A stretch of 64,000 bases of DNA from Rhodeus uyekii (GCA_037043235.1 JAWRVZ010000029.1:4792001-4856000), one strand, 5' to 3'; counted from the first letter of the stretch, positions 49,984 to 63,633 are shown. Notes: generated by a model not told the origin, from the letters alone. Made by a program: numbers and translations.

Positions 49984-51448
49984 CTACATTTGTTTTTCCT
50001 TGTCGCAGTCTTCACCGGCCGACTGTGTCCCGGATGCCTGTTCTTTCTCCCGTTTCTCCTTTTCGATCTGCTCTTGTTCAGACTTGCTGCTTGGAAACTT
50101 GTCCTTGTTGTTTTCCTTTTTCCATTTCATGCGACGGTTTTGAAACCAGATTTTGACTTGTCGTTCTGTCAGTCCCAAAGCGTGTGATACCTCAATCCGT
50201 CTCTTGCGTGTTAGATAGGGATTGAAGAGAAACTCTTTCTCGAGTTCGAGCGTCTGATAGCGGCTGTAGGTCTGGCGGCCTCGCCTCCGTCCGGCAGCTA
50301 CTGGCGATAAAGAAGTTCACAGATGTTATTCAGAGCTCAAATCATACTTTTAGAATCAAGTTCAAACATATGTATGAACCAACAATCCACAAAGGCAGTT
50401 TCCACGCAAAATCTACACTACACAATCGCGTAACATTGTTAGTTAATGGGAAGGGTTTTAGTGTACCATGGAGACTCCCCTCAGTCTAACGCAGTAATTA
50501 ATGTAAAAAGCTCCACCATTAAAAATATAAGCACCACAACACTAACACACAATAATGGGAAACCTAAACCTCACAAAAGCAGTCTATTTCACATGTTCAA
50601 AGGAATGGGCTCTGGCATAAGTGGCATAATCATTGTGAAACGACCAGTAGTGAAATAAACTCGAGGCTCACTGTAAGTCGTTAAAAGCTGCAGTAAAACT
50701 TTGACCTGGGTGAGAAGTGAGAGATCAGCTGTGGGGCAAAGTCTCACACATGGAAACAGCAAGAAGAGAAGGGGCTTTTCTCTCGCCCTCTTCTTGCTCT
50801 CTCCCACACGCTTGGCTTTCTACGACGGGGTCGTTAAACTATAAAGTAATTCACAAGTTTTGAACACCATAAAACAATAAAACGAGCCATTGTCCCCCCT
50901 CTTCTCGTGCACACAGGAAATGCAATCCTAAGCCTAAACAGCACTGGGTTTATTTCGAGAGGCGAACACAGATTTTATGTCAGGCACAGCGAGCTGACCG
51001 GCGTTTCTGTCTACCGAGGCTCACCTTGAGGTCGCATCCACGGGAACAGCTGTGTGGGCGACGGACTCTGTTCTGTGGTGTCCGTCTCGTCGCCGATGCC
51101 CCCCGTGGAGAGTTTGCAGTCGCTATACTGAACCAAGTCGGCGTCTTGAGCACCGAAAAGTGTTTGCCTCTGGAGAGCATCATAGCTGTAGAAGTTTCCC
51201 GGCTCGCCGTGACAAGTCACCGCACAGGGACTCTGCTGGTAAGGCGCTGCGGAAAGCGTGGATGCGCCGTGGTGGTAAAACTCCTGAATCTGAGGGGCAT
51301 GCTGGAAAGTGGCCCCAGTGCCTGGACCGTACACGACGGTGGGTCTCGTCCCTAGGTCTTGAGCAAATCCGCACTCGTAATAGTTCGGCCGTAGAGTGTC
51401 TCCACTTTTGTATTTAGTGAAGAGAGAATTGACGAAATATGAGCTCAT
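49984..51448 (-). CDS. hoxb8a: Homeobox protein Hox-B8a (two exons)
   Basis: Exon 1 is 51025-51448 and exon 2 is 49984-50300, with a 724-bp phase-1 intron (donor GTGAGC, acceptor CCAG); the product is 246 aa. The start at 51448 gives the Hox8 N-terminus [20 protein letters not shown]; an in-frame ATG eight codons upstream (51472) would add a non-conserved extension. FPWMRPQ closes exon 1 (FPWM about 135-138). The homeodomain (about 146-205) begins RRRGRQTYSRYQ and carries the Hox8-specific LFNPYLTRKRRIEVSHALGL and [15 protein letters not shown]. It is followed by NNKDKFPSSK and a highly charged Glu/Lys tail ending EKQM. It is a nuclear transcription factor for posterior trunk neural tube and mesoderm. 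Its 3' UTR holds a near-perfect miR-196 site, so post-transcriptional cleavage in posterior tissue is expected by analogy with mammalian HOXB8. Confidence 0.97.
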
Positions 51449-51783
51449 CTTTTGATATTGTTGTTGGTGCACGAGTTCACGTTTGAATGTCTTTATATCA
51501 GCGCTGTGGCTTCAGAGAGTTGTCAGTTTCACAGTTACTGAGGTTTGCAAACAACGCAGCAGCAAACGGGTTGAGTCCAAATTTCTGAGCGGTTTGCGTT
51601 TGAATGCCTTCGTTAAAACAACTTATCTAAAGCTCCCATAGGCATGTTCCCACTGTAGAGATCCAGCATCACAATCCCGGTGAATTCCGGTGCCAGTTCC
51701 CAATCAGCTTTCTATGATTTACTCGGCTGCAAACGAGTAGTTTCATATTTTGCGGTGTGTTTTCAGGATCATTTGCATCTTCT

Positions 51784-51788
51784 ATTGG
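51784..51788 (-). promoter_or_regulatory. hoxb8a upstream CCAAT box
   Basis: ATTGG on the plus strand (CCAAT on the gene strand) about 335 bp upstream of the hoxb8a ATG. Confidence 0.3.
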
Positions 51789-51799
51789 ATCCTCGTGCC

Positions 51800-54700
51800 A
51801 TTGGCTTCTCGCATCCCCACACGGACACCGCGCTGCGCGATTCTGATATGAAGGGAGCGGGAGAATGAAAAAGAGAGAAAAAGAGAAAGCGAGTGAGAGA
51901 GGGCTGAGAGGGATAGAGCGCGAGGTAGCAGGAGAGAGAAGGGGGGCCAAGGGAGAGAGAGGAGGGGAGAATATGCACATTAATATGTTCAAGCGGGTAA
52001 GTTAATGAGAAATCTGCCTCTTTGCATCAGATCAAGTGCAAAACCTCTGCCCCTCCCCCCACTCAACTTCTCCACTCCAAACCCTTTTGAAAGATAGATT
52101 TTTTTTGCACGTTCATCACAGGCAACCTAAAGTGATGCATATTTAGTCGTTAATTTCTAAATCTATAACGAGGTAGAGTCTTTTCCTTTAAATGTCAGGA
52201 CCGAGACGGCCAATTTTAAAAGGTACACGGTTTAATTAGTATCAGTTTAAACATATCCTATAAACCTTATAAGCTCGTGTAATTTTGCAAAATCACCCTC
52301 TGCAGCCACTGAAGCGCGCGCATCGAAAATAAGCGAGATGGACATATTTAACATTTTGATAATTGTATTTCCATAAATATATTTGCATGACGATGACAAA
52401 ACTGAACTGCACGTCAGGTGTAATGGCAAATGTGGTTGTAAATGATTTAACAAAGTATGAAATGCAATAAACGCCCCTACTGTTTGTTGTTGACGTAGTG
52501 CATCAAAAAGCTGTTAGGTTTTTATGAGGTTCCGTGACCAGTGCTGTAAATGCTTCACTCCGAATTGTATCCATACAGATAAACTAAATCCCTTAATTGT
52601 CATTTTCGTTGTGCTCTCCGCCACTATGTTTAGTAAAGGAAAATCTGATTAACAGTATATAGAAAATCCAAGTGAAAAATTAAGTGCATGTAGTTTTCTG
52701 ATGGTAATACAAGCAAATAGCTGTACATAAACAAACAAACATTGTGCTCTATGAGTTTGGAACGGTTTGAAATGTTTCTAGATTCGATAGGATTTCGTGG
52801 GAAATTATAGATTCTAATTATAGAAGTATTACTATAGAATCTTTTCATTTTCTAAAAACATATTTGCAAATATTTAAAGTATCCTTACATAGAGAGTAAT
52901 CATGTATGCAAACATGAACACAAAAAGTTCTCTATTTCCTCAAACCTAAATGGCAATTGTGAATTTGTCATTTTGCAACTTTCTTTGGGTCTTTAATAAA
53001 TTACTTTCGAGAATGTAAGCATTTTTTTTTTCTATTGAAGCTTTATTTTGAAAATGAGGCGTAATATTCACTTTTCAACGCGTGGGTTCTGTACAAAGAT
53101 AATGTTTATATATTAGGGGTTAATCGTAAGCACATCTTGTTTTTACACTTATTAAACGTTTCTTCTCTTAAAAAGGACAAAGTGTTCACCAAGCGTGAAC
53201 CTCCCCGTTTGACAAGCAAAAACTCGATTCGGCTTTTACTAAAACCTCCCCACAATTTTGCATGCTAAGTTCTGATGTAAACGTCACAATATAAATATAA
53301 CAAAGCATGGCAGACATTCTGTTGTCAACAGTAAACAGTGCTTGAAATGAATGGTGTCACAATATTGTATGTTGTTGTACATTTTCTTGTTTCAATGCAA
53401 GTGTTTTTGTTGTGAATAAAATCCTTTCTAACCCAAGCTTTGTGTGGTGATTTTATATCTCATTCAAGTCACATCTATTTTTATTTTAAAAATCACATTT
53501 GTGTCAAATAAAAATGGAACAGATAATAAAGGGATTTCATTTATTTCGACCTTGCTCCAGTAATTCTTAATAAGCCCAAAGGACAACCTTTAATAATATT
53601 TTTTAAGGGTTTTGCAGATTTACAAAAACAAAAAGTAAATATAAAAGTCCACTATTCTTGATAGTAGTATTAAACTTTGTTCATCCTCAAATTTAAAGAT
53701 ACATTTGTTAGTATTCCAAGGAGGGGTGGAGGGGAGGGAGAGACAAGTCTACTTGTTCCTCTGGATCTTTATCACATAGATTAAAGAATCGTCTGAAGTT
53801 AATGTTCTTCTTTTCTTTCAAAAGCTCCGCTGTGACTGAGGGAAATTGTGTGAACCTTACTTTAGTCAAGTGTAATACCGCACATGTCTGAAAAGGTTTT
53901 GGCCCCAGTGTTTCCGGTTTGGGGGTGGAGGGTGGCCAGTCGGTCTCTTTTTGATGGAGCAACATTGCCATCAAGTGGTAAGTGTGTGTTACTCCAAGAG
54001 CAGATCCAGCTGTAATGAGACGGAAGTTCAAAAGCTAATGGTTCTATAAACAACGTACATAAAAACAGAATGAGAGAATTAACAGCTCAGTAAGTGCAAA
54101 TTCAATGATGTAAAGTACTTATTTTAATTCTCTATAACAAGGAATCCATTTAAAACCGACCCCTAGGATCCAGTCTTGTGTGGTTTTCAACAAATCTAGA
54201 AAAAGTCATTTACATTGGGTTGAAATAACGTTAATGCTAAACCATAAAACAGAATGAAACAAAGTCTCGCTTCTTTCTTACCAATATTGTGCTGTATTAG
54301 ATGTAGGATTCAGAATGAGGCTCAAATGTAGCATTTTGCCCGTGTTTGACATTTGAGACTTTTATTATTATCATTATTATTATTTGGGTCTTATTCATTT
54401 TTATACACCAGTATTAACAGTTCCACTATCAAGCATGCCGCTACTGCCACCATTACTAGCATTGATAATAATTCTTGTAATAATAACATGTTGATGATGA
54501 AACTATTCAGTTTTTAATTGCATACATATTGTTAGAAATGAAAAATATTTTAATATTCAGGCCACGGTGTAACATTTCTATGCATAAATCCTTACTTTGT
54601 TGATTTGGGCTGCGCTCGTGTGTTTTGTAACAGCATAATCACAAAAATATTTCACGCTTACTAATAAACTTCATCACCTTAGTTGTCAATACTGACAGGC

Positions 54701-56700
54701 TTTAAGCTTCCGAACACAGAGACCAATTATATATATTAGTTTTGTTGAAAGAAAGACAAAATAGCTGGATTTCTCGAAAGCTTTATTGCATTATTATTTA
54801 CATCATTGATAATGAATTGCAACAAAACTGCACATCACATAATTCTTCTAATATTATTTTTAATTATAACACAGCAGCTATAATAAACGCAATAAACGTC
54901 TATAGAATCTATAGCTGAAGAGTGTAATGTAAAGGACGGAATTAAATATTTTTCTTTAGCAACCGGCCTTTGTTACCAAGACGCAATCGGATGTGTGCCC
55001 ACAAAATGGCGAAGTCGAGCCCGGTCCCAAAGGTTGTAAACAAATTAAGGTTGGTCATCCCAGACGTCTCGCCAGAAATCCTTTTCGGGGCAGTTTATGA
55101 CCCGCTATAAGGGCTGCAGTGTGTTCGGAAGTGGAACAAAGGCTGTGCGTCGACTGAATTGGACTCAGGGCTCTCATGTGGAAGTCCAGATCTCACCCAT
55201 CCCGACCCCCTACTCTGTGAGGAATCTGGACGGCTAAAGAACAAACGCTGTACACAATAAACGACAAACGCGAGAAAAGAGAAGAAAAAAACAGACTCCC
55301 CCCACGGAGACACAGTGTTTTTACGCAAATTATTTTGCCTTACAGTTATTAGAAGCTTAAAACGTTTTTCAAAAAAAAAATTGTCGCGTATGTTTGCTTT
55401 ACAGCCATTTAGTTCTTAACCTTCAGAAATTTATACCCTATAAAGTTTTATTACAGTCATATTATTTTATTGCAGCACACCACATTGAATTTCTTTCTCT
55501 TTTTTATGACAGTCGACTTCCCATTTCCTCCGAACATCGAGCGCACATCCTTTCTGCAGTTTGTTTCCTTTCAAAACACCAAAATAAAGGAGGCTAATGG
55601 TGTGGCAGGACTCAAAATAACTCTTCAGCCCCCGGGATCATCAGCACAGACTTATTCTGAATTAATATGTGGCGAATAGGCGTTTGAGAAAACATCTGTG
55701 ACCCAGGACAACTGGCAATGTCTTCAAAAAAAGATTTAATTGTTACAATCTGTTGAATGCCGTCTCCTTCCCTCTTCTTATTTGCAATTGCGTCAGTTTG
55801 ATAATAGGTAAGATGTTGGCTATCTAACGTAAACACAGTTTACTATTTATTTCACAACCAAATGCTCCAAAAATACAGTCAAATAAGAGCTTTTTTGCTT
55901 CTAGCAGAGGTCCTTGGGTCTTACTGACAATCTACATATTCAACCCAGGCTGAAACACATAGGCCAGACCTACCTTATCCCTTTTAGTTTGCATAATTTA
56001 TTCGTCTCTGCCGGCAAAATATCATTCTTGGTTCTTGAATCATAGCTAGCATCTGGAGGATGCGGTATAGCCAAATATAACACGACCAATATCACAAGGG
56101 AATCAAATAGTGCGTTAAGAAGAGAGCAAAAGCAGAGATGACTCATTGTTATTCTCATTCATTCTTCTTTCCACATATGAGCTGCACGTTTCTTCATTTG
56201 GATTCAAGATGAATGCTCGAGCTCACGACAACATATTTACAACATATGACTCTCATTATAAAATGCAGTAAACATTAAAACGGAGCACTACAGTAAGTCA
56301 CTTACTAGCCTGTAGGCTACAACACAAAGGGTTTGGGCTGGTTTGCAATCAAAAGCATTGGAAAGGAAACCAAAGGTACAATTTGTCAAATGCTATAATA
56401 AAAAATGCAGAAAAGACTGTAATTCCCTCTAAATGGATGTATGTATTTCCATGTGTCTGGCTAGTATCGATATCACACATCTCATGTCTTGCTGCTTACA
56501 TTTGTTTGATTAAATAAAGGATTTTTTCTTGTTGAATTCATACAACAGATTGTACACTCATTTAGAAAAAAAACTCCCACTAAATTATAAATCATATTGT
56601 ATTTGGGTATCATTCACCAACGTGCCTATTAGTTGTGTCCATAAAAATGACAATACCTGTGTGTGGTCTATATGTAAACTTTTAATGAGTCCAGCATCAA
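51800..56700. other. hoxb8a-hoxb9a interval: no established gene
   Basis: A GA-rich tract (51840-51970) lies upstream of hoxb8a. The middle is AT-rich, with a plus-strand AATAAA at 53415-53420 before a GT-rich stretch. A GC-richer block at 54950-55300 carries a 34-codon plus-strand ORF described in the findings. Confidence 0.45.
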
Positions 56701-57711
56701 CAGTGCAATAGCACAGATTAACAACAAAACAGAAACACAAAAATAGACGGAGCAGTCCGGAACAAAACCTCTGTAAAAAAAAAAAAACAATTAAAATAAA
56801 AAAGGGAAAGAAGACGTTGTGCTGCGAGTTAATGTAGGTCATTGCATGGTCTTCAAAATCTGCCGATGTGTCTATTTGTCTTTTCATAAATGCACAGAAG
56901 CCACAAAACAAGCGTTAGAAAATAGCACAAAAAGCCCGTGTGTGTTCTTGACTAGACGTGCTTCAAAGAAAATGGGAAACAGTTAAGTTAACGGCCACTT
57001 ACAATTTAAGGAATATTTGACATTTGAATAAAGTCAAATCACATAAAAAACATAAAACATTCTCAAAAACAATAAAGCAATAAGAAGGAACGAGCAAATA
57101 CAGGAAAAAACATCAATGACAATGTACAAACGGACATGATTCTGGACGGACATGGAACTTGTAAACAAAAGAGACAAATTAAAAGGTTAGGTGTATCAGC
57201 TCATTCAAGTATGAAGTACTTTTTGAAATTATTTTTACAACATATAAAACATTCCATGTGAAAGAAAAAAAAACTATTAACCTATGTACAATAAATTAAA
57301 ACTACAATCCTTAGACAGGCACACAAACCAACTTCGAATTAATACTAGCTTTTCCAATAACACGTACATAAGAAAACTACACAATACGAGGCATGCGCAA
57401 ATTTATGTAAACAACTGCGACCGAATCTGTATTAAAGGTTGTAACACATTTAAGCACGAATTAATTCTATGGTTACTGGCACGCTACAAATACATACACT
57501 CTGATATTTTTTTTCTCTCAAAAGGATCATTTTGGGATATTTGAAAATGATAAAGTAAAACAACCCAATTCATTTGTGTTTAGTTTGATTCTTGTTTTTA
57601 ACCCCAAACAACACAAACGACTATTGAACGAAGCTAAAGATGTGACAGCCAATTTGGGAATTATTATTATTATTATCCTTATGCATTCTAATCGACCAAC
57701 AAATGTGACAT

Positions 57712-57717
57712 TTTATT
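57712..57717 (-). terminator. Candidate hoxb9a polyadenylation signal
   Basis: A minus-strand AATAAA lies about 655 nt after the hoxb9a stop. UTR-like AT-rich sequence continues to about 56.7 kb, where a minus-strand ATTAAA is a distal alternative, so the end is uncertain. Confidence 0.3.
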
Positions 57718-58371
57718 GTGTGCATCTACCATAAATCTTTGCACACAAGTAAACGTCCAGAGGAAAGTATTTATAATTTAGTAAACTTCAAAGGTTTTGA
57801 AAACCCGTACACTTTAATAACTGCTTCACTTATGACAGATAAAAGGAAAAGAGCAAAATTCTGTTTAATTTCCCTCTTATTTATAATAATAATAATAATA
57901 TTGTAAAAGAAAGCTCAGTCGATTAGCAAACAAGCGAACTTGCTTTACTGATAAGCAAAACGTCCCTTGTATATTGAATGAGGCTTATGTTTTTAAAATA
58001 CATTATCAGCACACGTCCATGGCTTAAAAGGAATGATGAAAAAAGCAGAATTAACTTTATAAAAGCACAACTTTCTTAGCCTGTTGAAACCAGTTCCTTA
58101 TCACCTGTTTATTTCCTGATGAAGTGTTCGTTTCGTTCACACGAGTCATAAAATGCAATAAAAGTAGAGAGAGATGGCAAGACGTTTTCCACTCCTCTGC
58201 ATCGTCTCACCTCTTCCTTTTACTCTCTACGCTTAACACTGTCCAGTCATACGGAAAATGGTGTGTGAGTGCGTTTTCATTTTGATGCAGTAAAACACTC
58301 TTGCATCAGCTTTCAGATTTAAAAGACTCTTTGTAGAAGAGAGCTTGAACGCCTGGCACCAGTCTGAGTTA

Positions 58372-61300
58372 TCATTCTTTGGGCTGGTCCTTATTCATTT
58401 TCTTCATTTTCATCCTCCTGTTTTGGAACCATATTTTTACTTGTCGCTCTGTCAAGTTCAGCAGGCGAGCTACCTCGTGCCTCCGGTCTCGGGTCAGGTA
58501 CATATTGAACAGAAATTCCTTCTCTAGCTCCAAGGTCTGATATTTCGTGTAGGGACATCGCTTCTTTCGGGACGATCGAGCGTGTAACCAGTTGGCGGAT
58601 GGGTCGTCTGCAAAGGACAGTCAAAAACAGGAAGCACAGAGCATCATGTCAATAGAGATTCCAGTTTGACACATGAAACATTTCACAATGCACTCAAAGG
58701 TCCAGCTTTGAAGACGATCAATATTATTAAAATAAAGTGCATGCTCTGGGCGCCATCACTTATGCATGCATGCATGAAAACCAACACTTTGATTTATGAG
58801 AATAATGAGCAAAGCAATGCAGATTCAAATGATAAAATTGAGTTCTCATCAAATTATTCAATGTGAAACCTCCAGTAAGCAATAACTTGGAGTCGATTTT
58901 ATGCATCTCCCGGAAGCGTACAACAAAACCAACCAAAGCTCTCTTTTAAAAAATAAGAAAATTACGTGGAGGGAAAATATTGAATTTTGAGCTCCACAGG
59001 GAGTTTAAGCACACTGGAATGCGCTGTAGATGCGGCCACATGTGACATAAGATTATCTCCTTTTTAGGGAGAAATGTGGGATGAATTATGGAGGAAGAGC
59101 ATCTCTAACGAGGCGTCTTCTCCCTCAGTGGTTTAGTCGGGAATGCAAATGGGAGGCTGAAAAATTTCCGTTGTGCTGACTTTTGCTAACATGCACACTT
59201 AGGATCTGAATGTTACAGCTACTCGAGATTCGCTATACAGTATATGATGACAAAAATGTATGTCACTTGTACATGTCTGCAGTACCGGTGACGTCAAGGG
59301 AAAAATTTCAGAAAAACATGCATTCTTCTAAATGCCTATGCTTCATAAATACACATTAACGCCGTTGCAACGTTGGCAAATAACTTAATTTTTCAGGGGC
59401 GCCAACAGTTTGAATGAGTACACTAAGCCACACATCCTCTTTAAGCACTTGTAGATGCTTCCCATCTTATGCGCGGAAAGTCCATCGCTTCTGCCTCAAG
59501 ACATGCACGTCACACGTACATCAGTTTCTAGGATATCCTAAATCTTATGACGCGATTGTGTTTTTATAACGATGGAATGACATACACGCATCTAAAATGA
59601 TCAATGTGCGTGTCATGTCAACTGCAGGCCTCGCGGACACATATCTTGTCACTGTCCGAGACATGATCCCTAACAATGAAACACTAAGAGGGTCAAGCTA
59701 TGTGATGCGAAGTGACGTGTGTTTCCATTAAGAAAAAATAACCAAAATGCACCAATCACAAAGTTTAAAGATTAATGTAATGCCTCTGTAGCCAATTAGA
59801 TCGAAAACGTTTTCAAAGAAAATCGACCTCTGGCCTTTAACAGTAATGAGTTTGCCCATGTTTGGACTGAATCGGATTTTACCTTAAGAAATGTAACGCA
59901 ACGTTTCCCAAAGAGCTCCCGAAAGATTGATGGGGATGTTGGCTCCTCTGATAACTTAATAAACTTGAGGGCTATAACTTTTTCTTTCTCATAGGCAGCC
60001 ATGAGCACAAAGCGAGACATGGAACTCCCAACATCCCTGCCTTTGCCTACAGTTTATTCTGGATTGCCGCCCGGGGTAGCACATTGGGGATTTCTATTGC
60101 GCACAATTTCATTAGTTCACAGCCAATTTCATGGATTAAAATAAGTCGATTTTTCTAATTAATCGCGGCAGAGAATGATAATTTAACAAACATCTAAGAG
60201 TTTAGTTGCATTTTAAGCTTGCTTGAATACTTCAGCAATAAACATGCCTGCATGGCCATAACTCGCTCCAAATTATTATTTGGACTATTCTCTGCAGCGG
60301 CTCAAACCCACTCTTGAGGGAGCTCAAGAACAGGCAAGCAGGTCAGGGGGAATCATACAACCCCCCAGCAGACAGATATTTATTCAAAAAGAAATATACA
60401 TGCAGTACTACAATTTATTTAGTGGTGTCTTAAACTCTATTTGGACTTCAGAGATTTCATAGAGACAATATAGTACATTTCTGCATAAATAGATTTAGGT
60501 TCAATGAAGTCATTAAAGATTCAGATGAAAAACGACTAAACGGTAAAATAGCACATTCTTGCCGGCCAAGAGCTACTAAACATAAAACAAACATTTGCAC
60601 TATTTAGAATAACCAGGAGACACTTTGGTGAGTCACTGCACACACACAAAAACGAAGCTATTTACAGCCGACCTAAAACTGCCTGGTGCACTAAAGTGCA
60701 CTGACGCGCAAATAAACGACTCTAACCGAGACAGAAGGAGAAGGGATAAATTAAACGTTACTTAAGAATGAAATAAACCGGCTATGATTTGGAAACGCGA
60801 AGGCTGATTTTATAATTGTGTGAACTCTCTGCTTGAGTCCAAATGGGCAAAAACCAAAACAGTCCTCAGCGATGCTATACGTGTATAGCATGGCTACATC
60901 GGAGCAATCCTATACATATCTGGGCAAAAACAAAGATTCGATCTTAAAAAGAAATCCTACATGTTATCGAAAAGTTGCAAATCCCATATGATCACATTTG
61001 GCTGCGCGAGGTGTCTGTTGCTCTCCATTGCTTTGTTCTAGTTTTATGACAGCATTAAACGCTTTACAGAGTGTTCACTTCCTAGGTTTATAACTTACTT
61101 TGATCTGGTCCCTCTTTGTCCTCACTGCCTTCGCATGTGTCCTTATTGTCTTCAAATCCAGCGCTGTGAGCAGAATTCATCTCCCGTGTTGTAGAGGACT
61201 CCAAGATAAACTCATGCTGCCCGACGAGTTTCGGTGGCTCCCCGAGATGTCCCAGGAGCGGCTCCATCTTGACCTGCCCTTGTCCGGGCAGCGGCTCTGC

Positions 61301-61612
61301 TCTCGGTGCACAGTCGAGCCATGTGCGGAGGTATCGAGTATCCGTTGAAGGCACTGGCTGCGTCGGTATGTAGGGATGGTAGACCGCGGGTAAGCCATTG
61401 GACGCGTGGGAACTGAACGGACTCCATGACGAACTGAACACTGGAGGCTTGGGCTGGAAGCTACAAGAAGGGAACTCGGGATGCTCGCCGGGTCCCGGTT
61501 GTCTAGCGCTGGAGTATTGTACATTGGAGAAGCGGGACGCGTTCGGGTCTTCTCCCTCATGACTTATGATAGAATCGACATAGTAGTTGCTTAGAGTTCC
61601 AGAAATGGACAT
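58372..61612 (-). CDS. hoxb9a: Homeobox protein Hox-B9a (two exons)
   Basis: Exon 1 is 61099-61612 and exon 2 is 58372-58607, with a 2,491-bp phase-1 intron (donor A|GTAAGT, acceptor GCAG); the product is 249 aa, the zebrafish length as I recall it. It begins MSISGTLSNYYVDSIISHEG, the Hox9 activation-domain signature. Exon 2 opens NDPSANWLHARSSRKKR, where ANW (Trp about 178) is the Abd-B-type counterpart of the hexapeptide. The homeodomain (about 184-243) contains [40 protein letters not shown] and [15 protein letters not shown], all typical of group 9, then a short tail KDQPKE and TGA at 58372. It is a nuclear posterior-trunk patterning factor. It is the most posterior Hox gene in the window, with 2.4 kb of upstream DNA including a CCAAT box at 61760-61764 (minus strand). 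Confidence 0.97.
58608..61098 (-). other. hoxb9a intron
   Basis: 2.5 kb intron with high-complexity stretches near 58980-59170 and 60030-60260 that may hold enhancers. A 74-codon minus-strand frame at 59796-60020 is not recognisable and has no splice support. Confidence 0.4.
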
Positions 61613-61759
61613 TCTCGGACATTATATAACGCACTGTTCATTAAAGGGAAAACATGTACAATAGAAATGTGCTTTACTCCCCTCTTTACGGTACTCCTCT
61701 CGACTCGCTCGCCAACAAAGTAGAGCCGGGCTGCTGTGGTGTGCGCTCCGAGCGAAGTG

Positions 61760-61764
61760 ATTGG
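61760..61764 (-). promoter_or_regulatory. hoxb9a promoter CCAAT box
   Basis: GTGATTGGTCAG on the plus strand (CCAAT on the gene strand), about 150 bp upstream of the hoxb9a ATG in a GC-rich stretch. Confidence 0.4.
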
Positions 61765-61839
61765 TCAGACTTTTTTCGCGAGCTTGATAAAGCGTCAATG
61801 GGGTGTAAATCAATCCGCCAAGAGGCTGAACGGAGCTCT

Positions 61840-63540
61840 CCTCCTCTTGCGCTCTCTATATTTCCCCTCTAAATAAATTGTCTTGTTTATGCAATATGCA
61901 AAATGGGAGTGTGTCCATATATCTCCACATATCTACAAGCAGTCGGGAAAATGTCAGCTTAAATTATGAAACGTTTTGACGTTATGTATAAAAATGCACA
62001 TGCGAGGCAATGGCCCACAATAATACGAGAACGTTTTTTTTCAATGAATTGATGTGTTATTATAACGTGATCTACAGAAGTGCTGAATGGGAGCCTTAGC
62101 ATATTTACTTGATAAAAATGTATGACAACAATTATTTTATATAGACTATTTGTAGAGCTATTAACAGGGCATCACAAAAACCAAATTAAGGCAGCGACGT
62201 CTGCTTATAAAGTTTACTCAGCCTGTTTATTTTATTTTATTTTTGCCAGAAATGTTTTATACCCCCCACGTGTTTAAACTTCCAAACCTCCAAGGAGGCA
62301 AACCTCTTCCTTCTTAAAGTAATAGGAGTAGGTTGAGATAATGAACAGCTTTATTGGGAAATTAACAGTCATTTTTTCTTAACGAGGGTATTAAACACCA
62401 CCGTGCGACAATCCCCATGTATTTATGGAAGAAACTACTTGAACTTTTTTGGTCGTTTAATACTATAATAAAATACTACATCAGGCAGCTTTGATTTTTA
62501 TAGGCCTGATATACTGCCTGTGGCGAGGACCGTGAACAACTCCGCTGTAGTATTCCTGCAGTCGTTCATTTCACACACACAAAATAAACAGGTTTTTTTC
62601 TATTTTATCACAATGTTGCTTTATTCAAATACACACGTCCATTCTGCTCTCTCTCTCTCTCTCTCTCTCTCTGCAACATTTTGTGGCAGAAACTCTGAAT
62701 TATGCTTGTAAAAGAAAAACGTTTTAGAGAGGATTTCACTGTCTGTTATGAATGTCTTGTGACCATCAATATAATGCAGTGATTTCAGCACTTGCTATGG
62801 CTGTCTCCATTAAATAGTTTCCCCTTTAAAAATATGAATGAATCGACACTATGCTACTGTTGTGCATCAGCAAAAGGACCAACAGCAAAATTTGTTTCTG
62901 ATTTACAGAGTCATTACAGATAGTGCTGAGTTAACTGGAAAAAATACAATTAAAGCAGCTATTATCTTACCATCCTAGTTCTTTGTGACTTTAGATGGGC
63001 TATACTTGGCTTCGTGCTAGTTTTATTAACCACACGTGTAACCATGCGTAAACAGGGCAAGTTGCATAATGAGATACATTTGTGCAATAAGTTGCACTAT
63101 AGAATGACTAAAACCACTAAAATGGTAATTACATCAGGAAAGGCTATATACTTAAATCACAACCTAGCCGTTTTCAACAGGCATTTAACAACACTCGGTT
63201 TATAAAAAAAGAAGAAAAAAAGAAAATCCGTCCGCATGAATTCAACACACTGCCTTGTGTAGGAATTACACAGAGGGAAACACAATCTCGAAAAGTGACT
63301 TTGAATGATACACTTTAATCCTAGATCGATTTACATCATATTTAATTACATGAAATTGAAACTGTAGCCGCTAGGCCTACTATTATATACTTAAAGTGTA
63401 TGACGTGATAATCTAACAAAGCTACATGTATAATTTCTAATAAGTATTTATTTTAGTAATGAAACTTGTTTAGACTAATGATTTACCTGTGTGACAACAC
63501 CTGTTTCTTCACTTTAATTATTTATATTGCACATAATGCT
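61840..63540. other. hoxb9a upstream DNA: no gene seen
   Basis: AT-rich upstream region. I looked for miR-196 and a hoxb10a exon and found neither before the window end. Confidence 0.5.
62647..62672. repeat. (CT)n repeat
   Basis: Thirteen CT units about 1 kb upstream of hoxb9a. Confidence 0.9.
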
Positions 63541-63543
63541 ATG

Positions 63544-63629
63544 GGATTTGTATTAATAATGTATATGTATATATATATATAAGATTAAATATATATATAT
63601 ATATATATATACATTATTAATACAAATCC
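63544..63629. repeat. 86-nt palindrome followed by TATTAATA and (CA)n
   Basis: Arms 63544-63581 and 63592-63629 are reverse complements with one mismatch around a short loop. The outer part (GGATTTGTATTAATAATG) is unique sequence, the inner part is (TA)n. It is followed by TATTAATACACACAC, a motif also seen in the 23.6 kb palindrome. Confidence 0.85.
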
Positions 63630-63633
63630 TATT

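Noticed and set aside
59796..60020. 74-codon minus-strand ORF in the hoxb9a intron
   Set aside because: Complete ATG-to-stop frame, but no recognisable domain and no splice sites; most likely chance.
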